Source of the DNA: an uncultured Bacteroidales bacterium
Lineage (GTDB): Bacteria; Bacteroidota; Bacteroidia; Bacteroidales; Bacteroidaceae
Assembly (NCBI GenBank): GCA_902798425.1
Contig: CADBWR010000016.1
Coordinates: 1 to 57,479, forward strand
DNA length: 57,479 nt
Direction: 5' to 3'
Both the position numbers and the translations under genes were made by a program. The notes beneath the pieces were generated by a model. The model was not told the origin of the DNA. It searched no databases and saw only the letters and a program-made list of their open reading frames with translations. Below are positions 26,552-34,789 of the stretch, one piece after another (position 1 is the first letter of the stretch; each line of letters begins with the position of its first letter).

Positions 26552-27988
26552 TTAGAACTCTGCAGACTTCGGAGTGCGTGGGAATGGTATGACGTCGCGG
26601 ATGTTTTGCATACCTGTGACGAACAATATCAGACGCTCAAAACCGAGTCCGAAACCTGCATGTGGACATGAACCCCAACGGCGGGTGTCAATGTACCACC
26701 ACAGGTGAGTCATATCCATATCACGACGTTTAATCTCTGCCATCAGTTTGTCGTAGCTCTCCTCACGGACAGAACCGCCGATAATCTCACCAATCTGAGG
26801 GAACAGCACGTCGGTACCCTGCATGGTAGGACCAGGAGCAACGGCGCCCTTATAGCCTACACTACCCTCTCCCTGCTCTTCATTCTGCTTCATATAGAAC
26901 GACTTGAAGCTGCGCGGATAGTCGGTCATGATAACGGGCTTCTTGAAGTGCTCCTCAACGAGGTAGCGTTCGTGCTCTGAGGCAAGGTCGTCGCCCCAGT
27001 TGCAGGGGAACTCAAACTTCTTGCCGTTCTTGATGGCTTCTTGCAGGATGTTGATACCCTCAGTATAGGGCAGGCGCACGAAGGTCTCCTTCAGTACGCC
27101 TTCCAGACGTGCAATGAGGGTCTTGTCAATCATCTGGTTGAGGAAAGCGAGGTCGTCCTTACAGTTATCGAGTGCCCAGCGCACGCAGTACTTGATGAAA
27201 TCCTCCTCGAGGTCCATCAGTTCTTCTTGGTCAAGGAAAGCCACCTCGGGCTCTACCATCCAGAATTCGGCCAAGTGGCGAGGAGTATTGCTGTTCTCTG
27301 CGCGGAACGTAGGTCCAAAGGTGTATATAGAACCCAGAGCAGTAGCTCCCAGCTCGCCCTCCAGCTGACCAGAAACGGTCAGCGAGGTCTGCTCGCCAAA
27401 GAAGTCGTCATCGTAGATAATCTTGCCCTGCTCGTCCTTCTTCAGGTCGTAGAGGTTCTTGGTAGTTACCTGGAACATGTTGCCTGCTCCCTCACAGTCG
27501 CTGGCGGTAATCAGCGGGGTGTGGAAGTAGAAGAAGCCATGCTCGTGGAAATAAGTGTGGATGGCCATCGCCATGTTGTGACGGATGCGCATCACGGCAC
27601 CAAACGTATTGGTACGTAGGCGCATGTGGGCATTCTTACGCATAGCCTCGAACGACTGGCCCTTCTTCTGCATGGGGTAGTCGTTGCCGCAGAGACCATA
27701 GACCTCCAACTTGGTGGCCTGAATCTCTGAGGTCTGACCAGCACCCTGGCTCTCTACCAGCGTGCCCTCGGCATTGATGCAAGCACCCGTGGTGATGTCC
27801 TTCAACAGCTGCTCATCAAACTTGGCAGGGTCAACGACAATCTGCACATTCTTGATGGTAGAACCATCGTTCAGCGCGATGAAGTCGACAGCCTTCGAAC
27901 TACGGTGCGTGCGCACCCAGCCCTTCACACAAACTTCTTTTCCAAATTCGGTACTCTTCAGTACGTCAATTATCTTTGTTCTTTTCAT
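26552..27988 (-). CDS. asnS: Asparaginyl-tRNA synthetase
   Basis: A class IIb aminoacyl-tRNA synthetase that attaches asparagine to tRNA-Asn in the cytoplasm; 478 residues, normal length. Residues about 17-115 form the OB-fold anticodon-binding domain ([24 protein letters not shown]). The catalytic core shows motif 2 [19 protein letters not shown] and motif 3 GFGLGFERL. The Asn rather than Asp identity follows from the overall pattern (family knowledge). It is the last gene downstream of purB and the pseudouridine synthase on the minus strand. A composite palindromic repeat (28000-28105) fills the space between it and the gene before. Confidence 0.93.
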   Translation of the reverse strand: MKRTKIIDVLKSTEFGKEVCVKGWVRTHRSSKAVDFIALNDGSTIKNVQIVVDPAKFDEQLLKDITTGACINAEGTLVESQGAGQTSEIQATKLEVYGLCGNDYPMQKKGQSFEAMRKNAHMRLRTNTFGAVMRIRHNMAMAIHTYFHEHGFFYFHTPLITASDCEGAGNMFQVTTKNLYDLKKDEQGKIIYDDDFFGEQTSLTVSGQLEGELGATALGSIYTFGPTFRAENSNTPRHLAEFWMVEPEVAFLDQEELMDLEEDFIKYCVRWALDNCKDDLAFLNQMIDKTLIARLEGVLKETFVRLPYTEGINILQEAIKNGKKFEFPCNWGDDLASEHERYLVEEHFKKPVIMTDYPRSFKSFYMKQNEEQGEGSVGYKGAVAPGPTMQGTDVLFPQIGEIIGGSVREESYDKLMAEIKRRDMDMTHLWWYIDTRRWGSCPHAGFGLGFERLILFVTGMQNIRDVIPFPRTPKSAEF

Positions 27989-27999
27989 TTTTATCTATG

Positions 28000-28107
28000 C
28001 CCCCTAAGTTAGGGGGTTGGGGGTCTGAACAAGCGAAATCAGACCATTATTCTTATATTGGGGCCTGCGCCTGTTCAGACCCCTGTCGCCCCCTAACTTA
28101 GGGGGCT
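28000..28107. repeat. Palindromic repeat, complete composite (copies 6 and 7)
   Basis: Copy 6 (core 28000-28016, then GGGGGTCTGAACAAGCG) and inverted copy 7 (GTTCAGACCCC, core 28089-28105) are joined by a spacer of about 40 bp with AATCAGACCATT. The whole 106-bp unit can fold into one long hairpin with two smaller ones at its ends. It lies between asnS and the pseudouridine synthase gene and is probably transcribed. Confidence 0.92.
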
Positions 28108-28111
28108 CATA

Positions 28112-29569
28112 CTATTCGTAAGCGCCCATGCGCAGGCGGTCGACCTCTTCCTCAGTGAGGTAGCGCCAGTCACCACGGCGAACATTCTTTTTGGTGAGAC
28201 CAGCAAACTGCACGCGGTCAAGTTTTACGACCTTGTAGCCCAGGCTCTCAAAGATGCGGCGTACGATGCGGTTCTTACCTGAGTGAATCTCAATGCCTAC
28301 CTGTTTCTTGTCAGTATCGCTGGCATACTCGATGGCATCTGCCTTGATGTCGCCATCGTCGAGGGTGATGCCCTCAGCAATCTGCTGCATATCGTGAGCT
28401 GTAACGGCTCTGTCAAGATGAACGTGGTAAATCTTCTTCTTCAGGAACTTAGGATGGGTCAGCTTAGAAGCCAGATCACCATCGTTGGTCAGAAGTAAGA
28501 CACCAGTAGTGTTGCGGTCCAGACGTCCAACAGGATAGATGCGCTCCTCGCAGGCTCCTTTGACAAGGTCCATAACGGTCTTACGCTGCTGAGGATCGTC
28601 GCTGGTAGTGACATAGTCCTTGGGCTTGTTCAGCAGCACATAGACCTTCTTCTCCATGCGGACAGGCTGATCGTGGAACAGCACCTCGTCAGTGCGCAGT
28701 ACCTTGGTACCCAGTTCGGTAACAACCTCGCCATTGACCTTAACGACGCCTGCTGTGATGAACTCGTCAGCCTCACGACGGCTGCAGACACCTGCATTAG
28801 CGAGGAACTTGTTCAGACGGAGAGGCTCATTGGGATCGTAGTTCTCCTCCTTATATTCAATACGCTTCTTCAGTGAATACTTGGCATTGGGATCGTAGCC
28901 TGGAGTATGTTGACGGAAACCACCACGCTGCTGACCATAGCCACCACGCTGCTGACCATAGCCGCCACGCTGCTGACCATAACCACCACGCTGCTGACCA
29001 TAGCCACCCTGACGCTGCTGACCATAGCCACCCTGACGCTGCTGACCATACTGTGGACGCTGACCATACTGTGGACGCTGGCCGTACTGCGGACGCTGCT
29101 GGTAGCCGCCCTCCTGACCTCCTTCGCCATTATTGTCGTAAGACTTATATGGTTTGTTGCCATACTGAGGACGCTGGCCATAGCCGCCTTGGCGAGGCTG
29201 ACCGTACTGAGGGCGCTGTTGGTAGCCACCCTGGCGCTGCTGGCCATAGCCGCCACGCTGCTGGTAGCCGCCTTCGTTGTTATAATTGTTACGAGGACGA
29301 TAGCCACCTCGTGGCTGACCGTATTCTCCTTGTTGGCGCTGGGGTGCACTTGACATCAAGCCTGCTCCGAAGCCCTCAGGACGGAATCCGCCCTCTTCCT
29401 GTTCTTGACTCTGATTGAAACCGCCCTGCTGTCCAAACTGTGGACGAGGCTTCTGGATACGGGGGCGTGGTGAACGCCCTGGACGGTAACCCTGATAACC
29501 ACTCTCATGATTCTGGCTCTGCTGCTCAGCAGACTGCTCTTCTGTTTTCTTCTCGTTTTCGAATTCCAT
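28112..29569 (-). CDS. rRNA pseudouridine synthase (RsuA/RluB family) with long Q/G/Y/R-rich N-terminus
   Basis: The enzyme part spans residues about 245-485 of 485: an S4 RNA-binding domain (LRLNKFLANAGVCSRREADEF, about 250-270) and the pseudouridylate synthase domain with the catalytic aspartate in GRLDRNTTGVLLLTNDG (Asp351). It isomerises uridine in 23S or 16S rRNA; the target is probably that of RluB but cannot be read from sequence. The first 240 residues are a disordered low-complexity region with GGYGQQR (7-residue) and RPQYGQ (6-residue) repeats, matching tandem DNA repeats at 28918-29105. Bacteroidota relatives often carry such extensions, but this one is half the protein. It follows purB and precedes asnS. 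Confidence 0.9.
   Translation of the reverse strand: MEFENEKKTEEQSAEQQSQNHESGYQGYRPGRSPRPRIQKPRPQFGQQGGFNQSQEQEEGGFRPEGFGAGLMSSAPQRQQGEYGQPRGGYRPRNNYNNEGGYQQRGGYGQQRQGGYQQRPQYGQPRQGGYGQRPQYGNKPYKSYDNNGEGGQEGGYQQRPQYGQRPQYGQRPQYGQQRQGGYGQQRQGGYGQQRGGYGQQRGGYGQQRGGYGQQRGGFRQHTPGYDPNAKYSLKKRIEYKEENYDPNEPLRLNKFLANAGVCSRREADEFITAGVVKVNGEVVTELGTKVLRTDEVLFHDQPVRMEKKVYVLLNKPKDYVTTSDDPQQRKTVMDLVKGACEERIYPVGRLDRNTTGVLLLTNDGDLASKLTHPKFLKKKIYHVHLDRAVTAHDMQQIAEGITLDDGDIKADAIEYASDTDKKQVGIEIHSGKNRIVRRIFESLGYKVVKLDRVQFAGLTKKNVRRGDWRYLTEEEVDRLRMGAYE
28918..29105. repeat. Coding tandem repeats (21-bp and 18-bp units)
   Basis: Nearly identical 21-bp units (CCACGCTGCTGACCATAGC type on the plus strand) encode GGYGQQR on the minus strand, followed by 18-bp units encoding RPQYGQ. 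They are part of the pseudouridine synthase gene and not an intergenic array. Confidence 0.9.
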
Positions 29570-29696
29570 AATTGTAATGTTTTTTTAAATGTGTGGAGCC
29601 TCACGGCTCGCGGTTTGTGTTGATAATACGGATTTTTATAAAACTATTATTAATATTGTTTATTTTCTTTTTGATGATAATCCACTTTATATGGTT

Positions 29697-31046
29697 TTAC
29701 ATACCGGTATAGTTGGATGGGGTAATCTCCATCAGTTCGCGCTTCAGCTCGTCATTAACGTCCAATCCCTGGATAAAGGCGTGGATGGTTTCTTTCGTCA
29801 TCTTCTGGTTGGTGCGGGTCAGCGCCTTCAGTGCCTCATAGGGGTTGGGGTAGGCTTCACGACGCAGGATAGTCTGAATGGCTTCAGCCACTACTGCCCA
29901 CGTATTCTCCAAGTCTTCCTCCAGCTTCTGCTCGTTAAGAATGAGCTTGCGCAGACCTTTCAGCGTGCTCTGGATAGCTATGAGGGCGTGACCCATGGGG
30001 ACACCCACGTTGCGCAGTACGGTAGAGTCGGTAAGGTCGCGCTGCAGACGGCTGACAGGCAACTTCTGTGCCAGGAATCCCAACACAGCATTAGCCATTC
30101 CCATATTACCCTCAGAGTTTTCGAAATCGATGGGGTTTACCTTGTGAGGCATAGCGCTGGAACCTACCTCACCAGCCTTGATTTTCTGCTTGAAATACTC
30201 CATAGAGATGTACATCCAGAAGTCGCGGTCGAGGTCGATTATGATGGTATTAATACGACGCATAGCATCGAAGATGGCTGCCAACCAGTCGTAGTTGCTA
30301 ATCTGAGTGGTCCACTGCTCTCGCTCTAAGCCTAACTTCTCAGCGACAAACTGGTTGCCAAACTCGCGCCAGTCGTATTGGGGATAGGCTACATGGTGGG
30401 CGTTGTAGTTTCCTGTTGCGCCACCGAACTTAGCGGTAATGGGGGTATCTTTCAGAGAGCGCAATTGCTCCTCTAAGCGCCACACATAGACCATCACTTC
30501 CTTACCCAGACGTGTTGGCGAGGCAGGCTGTCCGTGGGTCTTAGCGAGCATAGGGACATTCTTCCACTGCTCGGCATAGTCGTTGAGCTGCTCGATGAGT
30601 TCTTCAACCATGGGATAGTAGACCTGCTCCAGAGCTTCCTTGATGCTCAAGGGAACGCTGGTATTGTTGATATCTTGCGAGGTCAGACCAAAATGAATAA
30701 ATTCCTTAGCCTCGACAGGAAAACCTTTAAGGGCATCAATCTGCTCCTTGATGAAGTACTCCACGGCCTTGACGTCGTGATTGGTAACCTTCTCAATGTC
30801 CTTAACGCGCTGGGCATCCTGCTCAGTAAAGTTGCGATAGATATCGCGCAAAGGCTCAAAGAGGTTGTGGTCCACTGCCTCCAACTGAGGCAAGGGCAAC
30901 TCGCAAAGGGTAATAAAATACTCGATTTCAACGCGCACACGATAGCGTATCAATGCATACTCGGAAAAATATCCTGCTAATGCTTCAGTTTTACTTCTGT
31001 AACGTCCATCGATAGGAGAAATGGCGGTTAATGCATCTAATTCCAT
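29697..31046 (-). CDS. purB: Adenylosuccinate lyase
   Basis: Catalyses two beta-eliminations in purine synthesis (SAICAR to AICAR, and adenylosuccinate to AMP); cytoplasmic tetramer of the fumarase/aspartase superfamily. At 449 residues it has family length. It carries the superfamily signature SSAMPHKVNPIDFEN (about 277-291, with the catalytic serine in the flexible loop) and KTHGQPASPTRLGKE (about 158-172) with the catalytic histidine. The start MELDALTAISPIDGRYR is typical. It lies upstream of the pseudouridine synthase and asnS on the same strand, probably one unit, and downstream of tRNA-Val. Confidence 0.94.
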   Translation of the reverse strand: MELDALTAISPIDGRYRSKTEALAGYFSEYALIRYRVRVEIEYFITLCELPLPQLEAVDHNLFEPLRDIYRNFTEQDAQRVKDIEKVTNHDVKAVEYFIKEQIDALKGFPVEAKEFIHFGLTSQDINNTSVPLSIKEALEQVYYPMVEELIEQLNDYAEQWKNVPMLAKTHGQPASPTRLGKEVMVYVWRLEEQLRSLKDTPITAKFGGATGNYNAHHVAYPQYDWREFGNQFVAEKLGLEREQWTTQISNYDWLAAIFDAMRRINTIIIDLDRDFWMYISMEYFKQKIKAGEVGSSAMPHKVNPIDFENSEGNMGMANAVLGFLAQKLPVSRLQRDLTDSTVLRNVGVPMGHALIAIQSTLKGLRKLILNEQKLEEDLENTWAVVAEAIQTILRREAYPNPYEALKALTRTNQKMTKETIHAFIQGLDVNDELKRELMEITPSNYTGM

Positions 31047-31135
31047 TGGTTATCTAATACCTTTATGTTGTTGTTTCTGATTCTCTTTCTTCGTCTATAC
31101 CAAAGTACGTAACTACATTCTCTCAAATGTGAGTG

Positions 31136-31143
31136 CAAAGATA
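31136..31143 (-). promoter_or_regulatory. -7 box of purB, next to a degenerate repeat
   Basis: TATCTTTG on the minus strand matches the -7 consensus. The place where TTTG should stand is taken by the repetitive stretch at 31148-31185 (AAGTTGAAAGTTGA type). The same arrangement is found at paaK and tig. Confidence 0.5.
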
Positions 31144-31147
31144 CAAA

Positions 31148-31218
31148 GAAAAGTTGAAAGTTGACTGTTGAAAGATGAAAGATTTCTTGAGAAAGAGCGT
31201 TTTTTTTGATATTTAACA
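31148..31218. repeat. Promoter-linked degenerate repeat (purB)
   Basis: AAAGTTGAAAGTTGACTGTT and further GAAAGAT-type iterations, then a T run and GATATTTAACAAA near 31208-31220. The layout matches the stretches upstream of paaK (33305-33375) and tig (49491-49549). Confidence 0.6.
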
Positions 31219-31314
31219 AAAGACCAACGATAAAAAGACTGTTCACGTCAGATACGAAATAGTCATAACGGAGAAAGAAAAGGAAAAAGAGTCCCGAATA
31301 ATTTCGAAACTCCT

Positions 31315-31392
31315 TGGTGGGCGCTGACGGATTCGAACCGCCGACCCTCTGCTTGTAAGGCAGATGCTCTAAACCAGCTGAGCTAAGCGCCC
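31315..31392 (-). tRNA. tRNA-Val (anticodon TAC)
   Basis: On the minus strand the acceptor stem GGGCGCT pairs with AGCGCCC, followed by discriminator A and an encoded CCA. The anticodon stem TCTGC/GCAGA encloses CTTACAA, giving TAC. D and T arms (GGTTCGAATCC type) are regular. It reads GUN codons with preference for GUA. Confidence 0.95.
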
Positions 31393-31412
31393 TTACTTTT
31401 TGTAAGCGGGTG

Positions 31413-31420
31413 CAAAGGTA
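31413..31420 (-). promoter_or_regulatory. -7 box of tRNA-Val
   Basis: TACCTTTG on the minus strand, 20 bp before the tRNA 5' end. No clean TTTG was found 19-21 bp upstream. Confidence 0.5.
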
Positions 31421-31504
31421 AGGAGAAAAATTGAAACAGAAAAACTTTGGGTTGAAAATATTATAGAAATTAACTTCTTTTAGCATTTTCAACCCAAAAC
31501 ACGC

Positions 31505-31930
31505 TTATAACTCGTACAATTGGTTGGCATTCATCAACTCTACCTTCTTCTCAGAGAGAATGCGCTCGCAGTTCTCCAAATCGGTAGGACGAATGACAAC
31601 GGTAGCAACATCGCCATTGGCAAAAGAGTACATATACTCAATGAACACACCATTATCTGACAGATGTTTCAGCACTTTAGCCAACGAACCGCTGATATTA
31701 GGACAGGTGAAGCCAATGACATCAGTTATCTTCACAGCAAAGTGGGCTGCCTTCAGCACCTGATAAGCTTTGTCAGGATCGCTGACAATGCAGCGCAGAA
31801 TGCCGAAATCCGAATTGTCGGCAATACTCATGGCTGAGAGGTTCACACCAGCAGCACCCAGCACATCGGTTACTTCGGTCAGACGACCAGACTTATTCTC
31901 CAGAAATACGGATAATTGTTTTGCTAACAT
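31505..31930 (-). CDS. Tandem ACT-domain protein
   Basis: A 141-residue protein made of two ACT domains (about 1-70 and 71-141): LSVFLENKSGRLTEVTDVLGAAGVNLSAMS opens the first, and ITDVIGFTCPNISGSLAKVLKHLSDNGVFIEYMY the second. ACT domains bind amino acids and regulate enzymes. It lies 17 bp downstream of the phenylacetate-CoA ligase gene on the same strand, a pairing common in anaerobic Bacteroidota, so it may sense aromatic or branched amino acids and regulate that enzyme. It contains no catalytic domain of its own. Confidence 0.85.
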   Translation of the reverse strand: MLAKQLSVFLENKSGRLTEVTDVLGAAGVNLSAMSIADNSDFGILRCIVSDPDKAYQVLKAAHFAVKITDVIGFTCPNISGSLAKVLKHLSDNGVFIEYMYSFANGDVATVVIRPTDLENCERILSEKKVELMNANQLYEL

Positions 31931-31947
31931 ATATTTATTATTTTAAG

Positions 31948-33246
31948 TTAGATCTTTCTCTTGTCGATGACGCGCTTAGCCTTACCCTCAGAGCGCTCAA
32001 TACCCTTAGGTTCTACCAGTTTTACCTTGAAGCCCAGTCCGATAACGGAGCGCAGCTCAGCCTCCAGTTTCTTCTGTAAGCCTACGAGTGTGGCCATATC
32101 GTCAGTAAAAAATTCTTCTTTGACTTCTACCTTCAACTCACTTGTATCGGTATTGTTGACTCGATCAACGGTCAGCAAGAAATGAGGCTCGTACTCAGGT
32201 AGTTTCAGAATGACATCTTCAATCTGCGAGGGGAAGACATTGACCCCACGGATGATAAGCATATCGTCGCAACGACCCAGGATACGATCCATACGTACAA
32301 GCGTACGGCCACACTTACACTTCTCATAGTGCAGGGCTGTTAGATCGTGAGTGCGATAGCGTAACAGAGGCATTCCCTCTTTGGTCAGGTGAGTAAATGT
32401 CAGCTCACCCAGCTGCCCCTCGGGCATAGGCTCACCGGTTTCAGGATTGAGTATCTCTGGGTAGAAATAGTCTTCGTTGAGGTGAGTACCACACTGATGT
32501 TCGCACTCATACCCTACTCCAGGGCCTGCAATCTCGCTGAGTCCATAGATGTCATAGGCCTTAATACCCAAACTCTCCTCCAGTTTCTGACGCATCTTCT
32601 CTGTCCATGGCTCAGCACCAAAGACGCCTACCTTCAGTTTGAACTCATCGCGACTCCACTCACACTCTCTCATAGCCTCGCCCAAGAACATAGCGTAACT
32701 GGGGGTGCAGCAGAGAATGGTAGTTCCAAAATCATGCATCAGCGTCATCTGCTTCTGCGTATTACCACTGGAGATAGGTATCACGCTGGCACCAATATTC
32801 GTAGCGCCATCATGCGCACCAAGACCGCCAGTAAACAGTCCATAACCATAAGCCACCTGGAAGATATCTTCCTTCGTAGCACCATAAGCTGTAAATGCGC
32901 GTGAAATAGCTTCAGACCACATAGCGAGGTCTTTACGTGTATAGAGCACCACAACAGGCTTACCTGTTGTACCACTGCTAGCATGAATGCGCACAATCTG
33001 AGACATTGGAACTGCTGCCAGACCAAATGGATAATTGTCGCGCAGGTCGAGCTTATTAGTAAAGGGGAGCTTGGTAATATCGTCTATCGATTTGATATCA
33101 CCTGGCTCAAGACCCATCTCTTGAAATTTCTTACGATAAAACGGCGTATTGTAATACACATACTCAGCCATCTTTTTCAAACGAGCACTCTGCAAATCGC
33201 GCAATTGTTCGCGATCCATACACTCAACAGTTTCATTCCAAATCAT
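31948..33246 (-). CDS. paaK: Phenylacetate-CoA ligase (PaaK-like)
   Basis: An adenylate-forming enzyme that activates aryl acetates to CoA thioesters with ATP; 432 residues, the usual PaaK length. The phosphate-binding loop ASSGTTGKP is at about residues 89-97 and the AMP-binding region YGLSEIAGPGVGYEC at about 235-249. A C-terminal domain with RVIDKRKI at the end supplies the catalytic lysine region. In anaerobes without aerobic phenylacetate breakdown it is thought to salvage aryl acids for aromatic amino-acid synthesis through 2-oxoacid:ferredoxin oxidoreductases; those genes are not in this window. It forms an operon with the ACT protein. The -7 box is at 33290 with a repeat at the -33 position. 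Confidence 0.9.
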   Translation of the reverse strand: MIWNETVECMDREQLRDLQSARLKKMAEYVYYNTPFYRKKFQEMGLEPGDIKSIDDITKLPFTNKLDLRDNYPFGLAAVPMSQIVRIHASSGTTGKPVVVLYTRKDLAMWSEAISRAFTAYGATKEDIFQVAYGYGLFTGGLGAHDGATNIGASVIPISSGNTQKQMTLMHDFGTTILCCTPSYAMFLGEAMRECEWSRDEFKLKVGVFGAEPWTEKMRQKLEESLGIKAYDIYGLSEIAGPGVGYECEHQCGTHLNEDYFYPEILNPETGEPMPEGQLGELTFTHLTKEGMPLLRYRTHDLTALHYEKCKCGRTLVRMDRILGRCDDMLIIRGVNVFPSQIEDVILKLPEYEPHFLLTVDRVNNTDTSELKVEVKEEFFTDDMATLVGLQKKLEAELRSVIGLGFKVKLVEPKGIERSEGKAKRVIDKRKI

Positions 33247-33289
33247 TGTTTTAAATTTATTAGGTTACTTGCTAGCATTTGTGTTGATG

Positions 33290-33297
33290 CAAAGGTA
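33290..33297 (-). promoter_or_regulatory. -7 box of paaK
   Basis: TACCTTTG on the minus strand, about 44 bp before the ATG. The expected TTTG is replaced by the AAGTGAAGAACGAAG repeat. Confidence 0.5.
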
Positions 33298-33304
33298 CAA
33301 AATA

Positions 33305-33370
33305 AAAGTGAAGAACGAAGAATGAAGAGTAAAGAATTTGCTACCGCAACGGATATTTTTTTATATTTAA
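33305..33370. repeat. Promoter-linked degenerate repeat (paaK)
   Basis: AAAGTGAAGAACGAAGAATG and following GAAGAGT iterations, then AATTTGCTACCGC and a T run with ATATTTAAC. Nearly the same succession occurs upstream of tig at 49491-49549. Confidence 0.7.
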
Positions 33371-33407
33371 CAAAAAAAAAGGAGTCCCGAAACTTCGGAA
33401 CTCCTTT
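33371..33407 (-). terminator. Terminator of the OmpA-family gene
   Basis: On the minus strand AAAGGAGT-TCCGAA pairs with TTCGGG-ACTCCTTT (one internal mismatch) and is followed by a run of T (the complement of 33372-33380). Confidence 0.88.
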
Positions 33408-33428
33408 ATGAGATATCTATTGTTTAGA

Positions 33429-34613
33429 TTACTTAATCTCAACAGTAGCGCGACGGTTGTAGTTGATGGGGCTCAGAGTAGCAACGCCACCAGCGCCAAC
33501 ACACTCGATGTTGTTGCGGTCAACACCCATCTTAACCAGCTCGTCAACAACGGTCTTAGCACGCTTCTCAGACAGAGTCTGGTTGTATCTTGCAGAACCA
33601 GTCTTGCTGTCAGCGTAACCAGTTACAACAATCTTAGCATTGTTCTCCTTAGCAACCTTAGCGAGGTCAGAAACGTTCTGGAGGTCCTTCTTAGAAGCAA
33701 CCTTAGCCTTGCCAATGTTGAAGAATACTGATACAGGAGCAGCAACAACCTTTGTTACAGTCTTGGTAGCAACAGCAGTAGCCTGAGCCTCCTGCTTCTG
33801 CTGGTTAGCCAGCATATCCTTCAAGCGAGCGTTCTCGGCCTGAGCGTCAGTCAGCTGAGCGTTCAGAGCATCGATCTGACCCTGAGACAGAGCCTTGATA
33901 GCGTCTACGTCAGGAGTCTTGTTCCAAGTACCCTTGCCGAGGTTGAATGTAGCACCAACCTCCAGGCTGAGTCGATTCAGACGATGCTTAGGCATGATAC
34001 CACCCTCAGAAGCGCCAACAAGCTCCTTACCATAGTTAGTATAACCGAGCTCGAGGTTCAGAGCAACCTTGCGGCTGATCTTGAAGGTATTCAGCAAACC
34101 AAAGCTGAAAGAATAAGTACCTGCCTTGCTAACTCCATTAGGAGTCTTGAAGGTGTGAGCCAAACCAGCACCTACGTAAGGAATGAAGTTCCAAACGCGA
34201 TCCTCGTCATAGCCACCAAACAGGTTGTGGAAGTTGAACATAACATGCTCACTAACATCTAACAAAATAGGAGCGTCGCTATCAAAAGCCTTACCCATCC
34301 AACCGAAGTTAGCCTTCGTACGCAGTCCAAGACCAGGAGTGAACCACTTACCTACAGCGATAGACAAGCTGGGAGCAGTAAAACCGTGCTCGCAAGCAGC
34401 ATCCTTGTCAGTACCCATAGGGAACTTGCGGAAAGGAGCGCTGAATACGCCATGACTACCAACAGTGTAAGAGCTCCAGTTCAGATTAGTCTGGATGAAC
34501 CAGTTGCTCCAAAAGGAATTTGTTGAAACGCTGTACTTCTCAGTAGGATCCTCCTGAGCCATAGCGTTCAGTGAAAGACTGGCAACAGCCAGCATCAAGA
34601 ATAACTTTTTCAT
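33429..34613 (-). CDS. OmpA-family outer-membrane protein
   Basis: A 394-residue protein: signal peptide (MKKLFLMLAVASLSLNAMA), an N-terminal beta-barrel of about 210 residues, a linker with a short coiled coil (IDALNAQLTDAQAENARLKDML, about 244-265) and a C-terminal OmpA peptidoglycan-binding domain (NAKIVVTGYADSKTGSARYNQ, then LSEKRAKTVVDELVKMGV). The Asp and Arg of the OmpA domain that hold diaminopimelate (ADSKTG and SEKRAK) are present. It links the outer membrane to peptidoglycan and is probably abundant, given a full-consensus promoter and a strong terminator. It is a single-gene unit. Confidence 0.92.
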   Translation of the reverse strand: MKKLFLMLAVASLSLNAMAQEDPTEKYSVSTNSFWSNWFIQTNLNWSSYTVGSHGVFSAPFRKFPMGTDKDAACEHGFTAPSLSIAVGKWFTPGLGLRTKANFGWMGKAFDSDAPILLDVSEHVMFNFHNLFGGYDEDRVWNFIPYVGAGLAHTFKTPNGVSKAGTYSFSFGLLNTFKISRKVALNLELGYTNYGKELVGASEGGIMPKHRLNRLSLEVGATFNLGKGTWNKTPDVDAIKALSQGQIDALNAQLTDAQAENARLKDMLANQQKQEAQATAVATKTVTKVVAAPVSVFFNIGKAKVASKKDLQNVSDLAKVAKENNAKIVVTGYADSKTGSARYNQTLSEKRAKTVVDELVKMGVDRNNIECVGAGGVATLSPINYNRRATVEIK

Positions 34614-34659
34614 ACTATACTAATAAATTAAGTTAAAAAATTCTTTTCAAAATTCAGTG

Positions 34660-34690
34660 CAAAAGTAAATATTAATTTCGAATAAACAAA
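34660..34690 (-). promoter_or_regulatory. Promoter of the OmpA-family gene
   Basis: On the minus strand TTTG (34690-34687), 19 bp, then TACTTTTG (34667-34660), a full consensus match about 47 bp before the ATG. Confidence 0.8.
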
Positions 34691-34789
34691 GTTTTTTAGC
34701 AAATAAATTCACTTCCCTACTATTAATTTAACATTTCGAGCATAAAAACGGACTTTTTTATACGAAAAACGACATATCTGTCACAATTT

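Noticed and set aside
28918-29105. Regular 21-bp repeats resembling a CRISPR or satellite array
   Set aside because: They encode GGYGQQR and RPQYGQ repeats of the pseudouridine synthase on the minus strand, with no unique spacers.
28873-29418. Plus-strand frame with His/Ala/Asp repeats opposite the pseudouridine synthase gene
   Set aside because: It is the complement of the Q/G/Y/R-coding repeats and has no start context of its own.
31037-31492. Minus-strand frame over tRNA-Val and the purB leader
   Set aside because: It contains the tRNA gene and promoter elements and matches nothing known.
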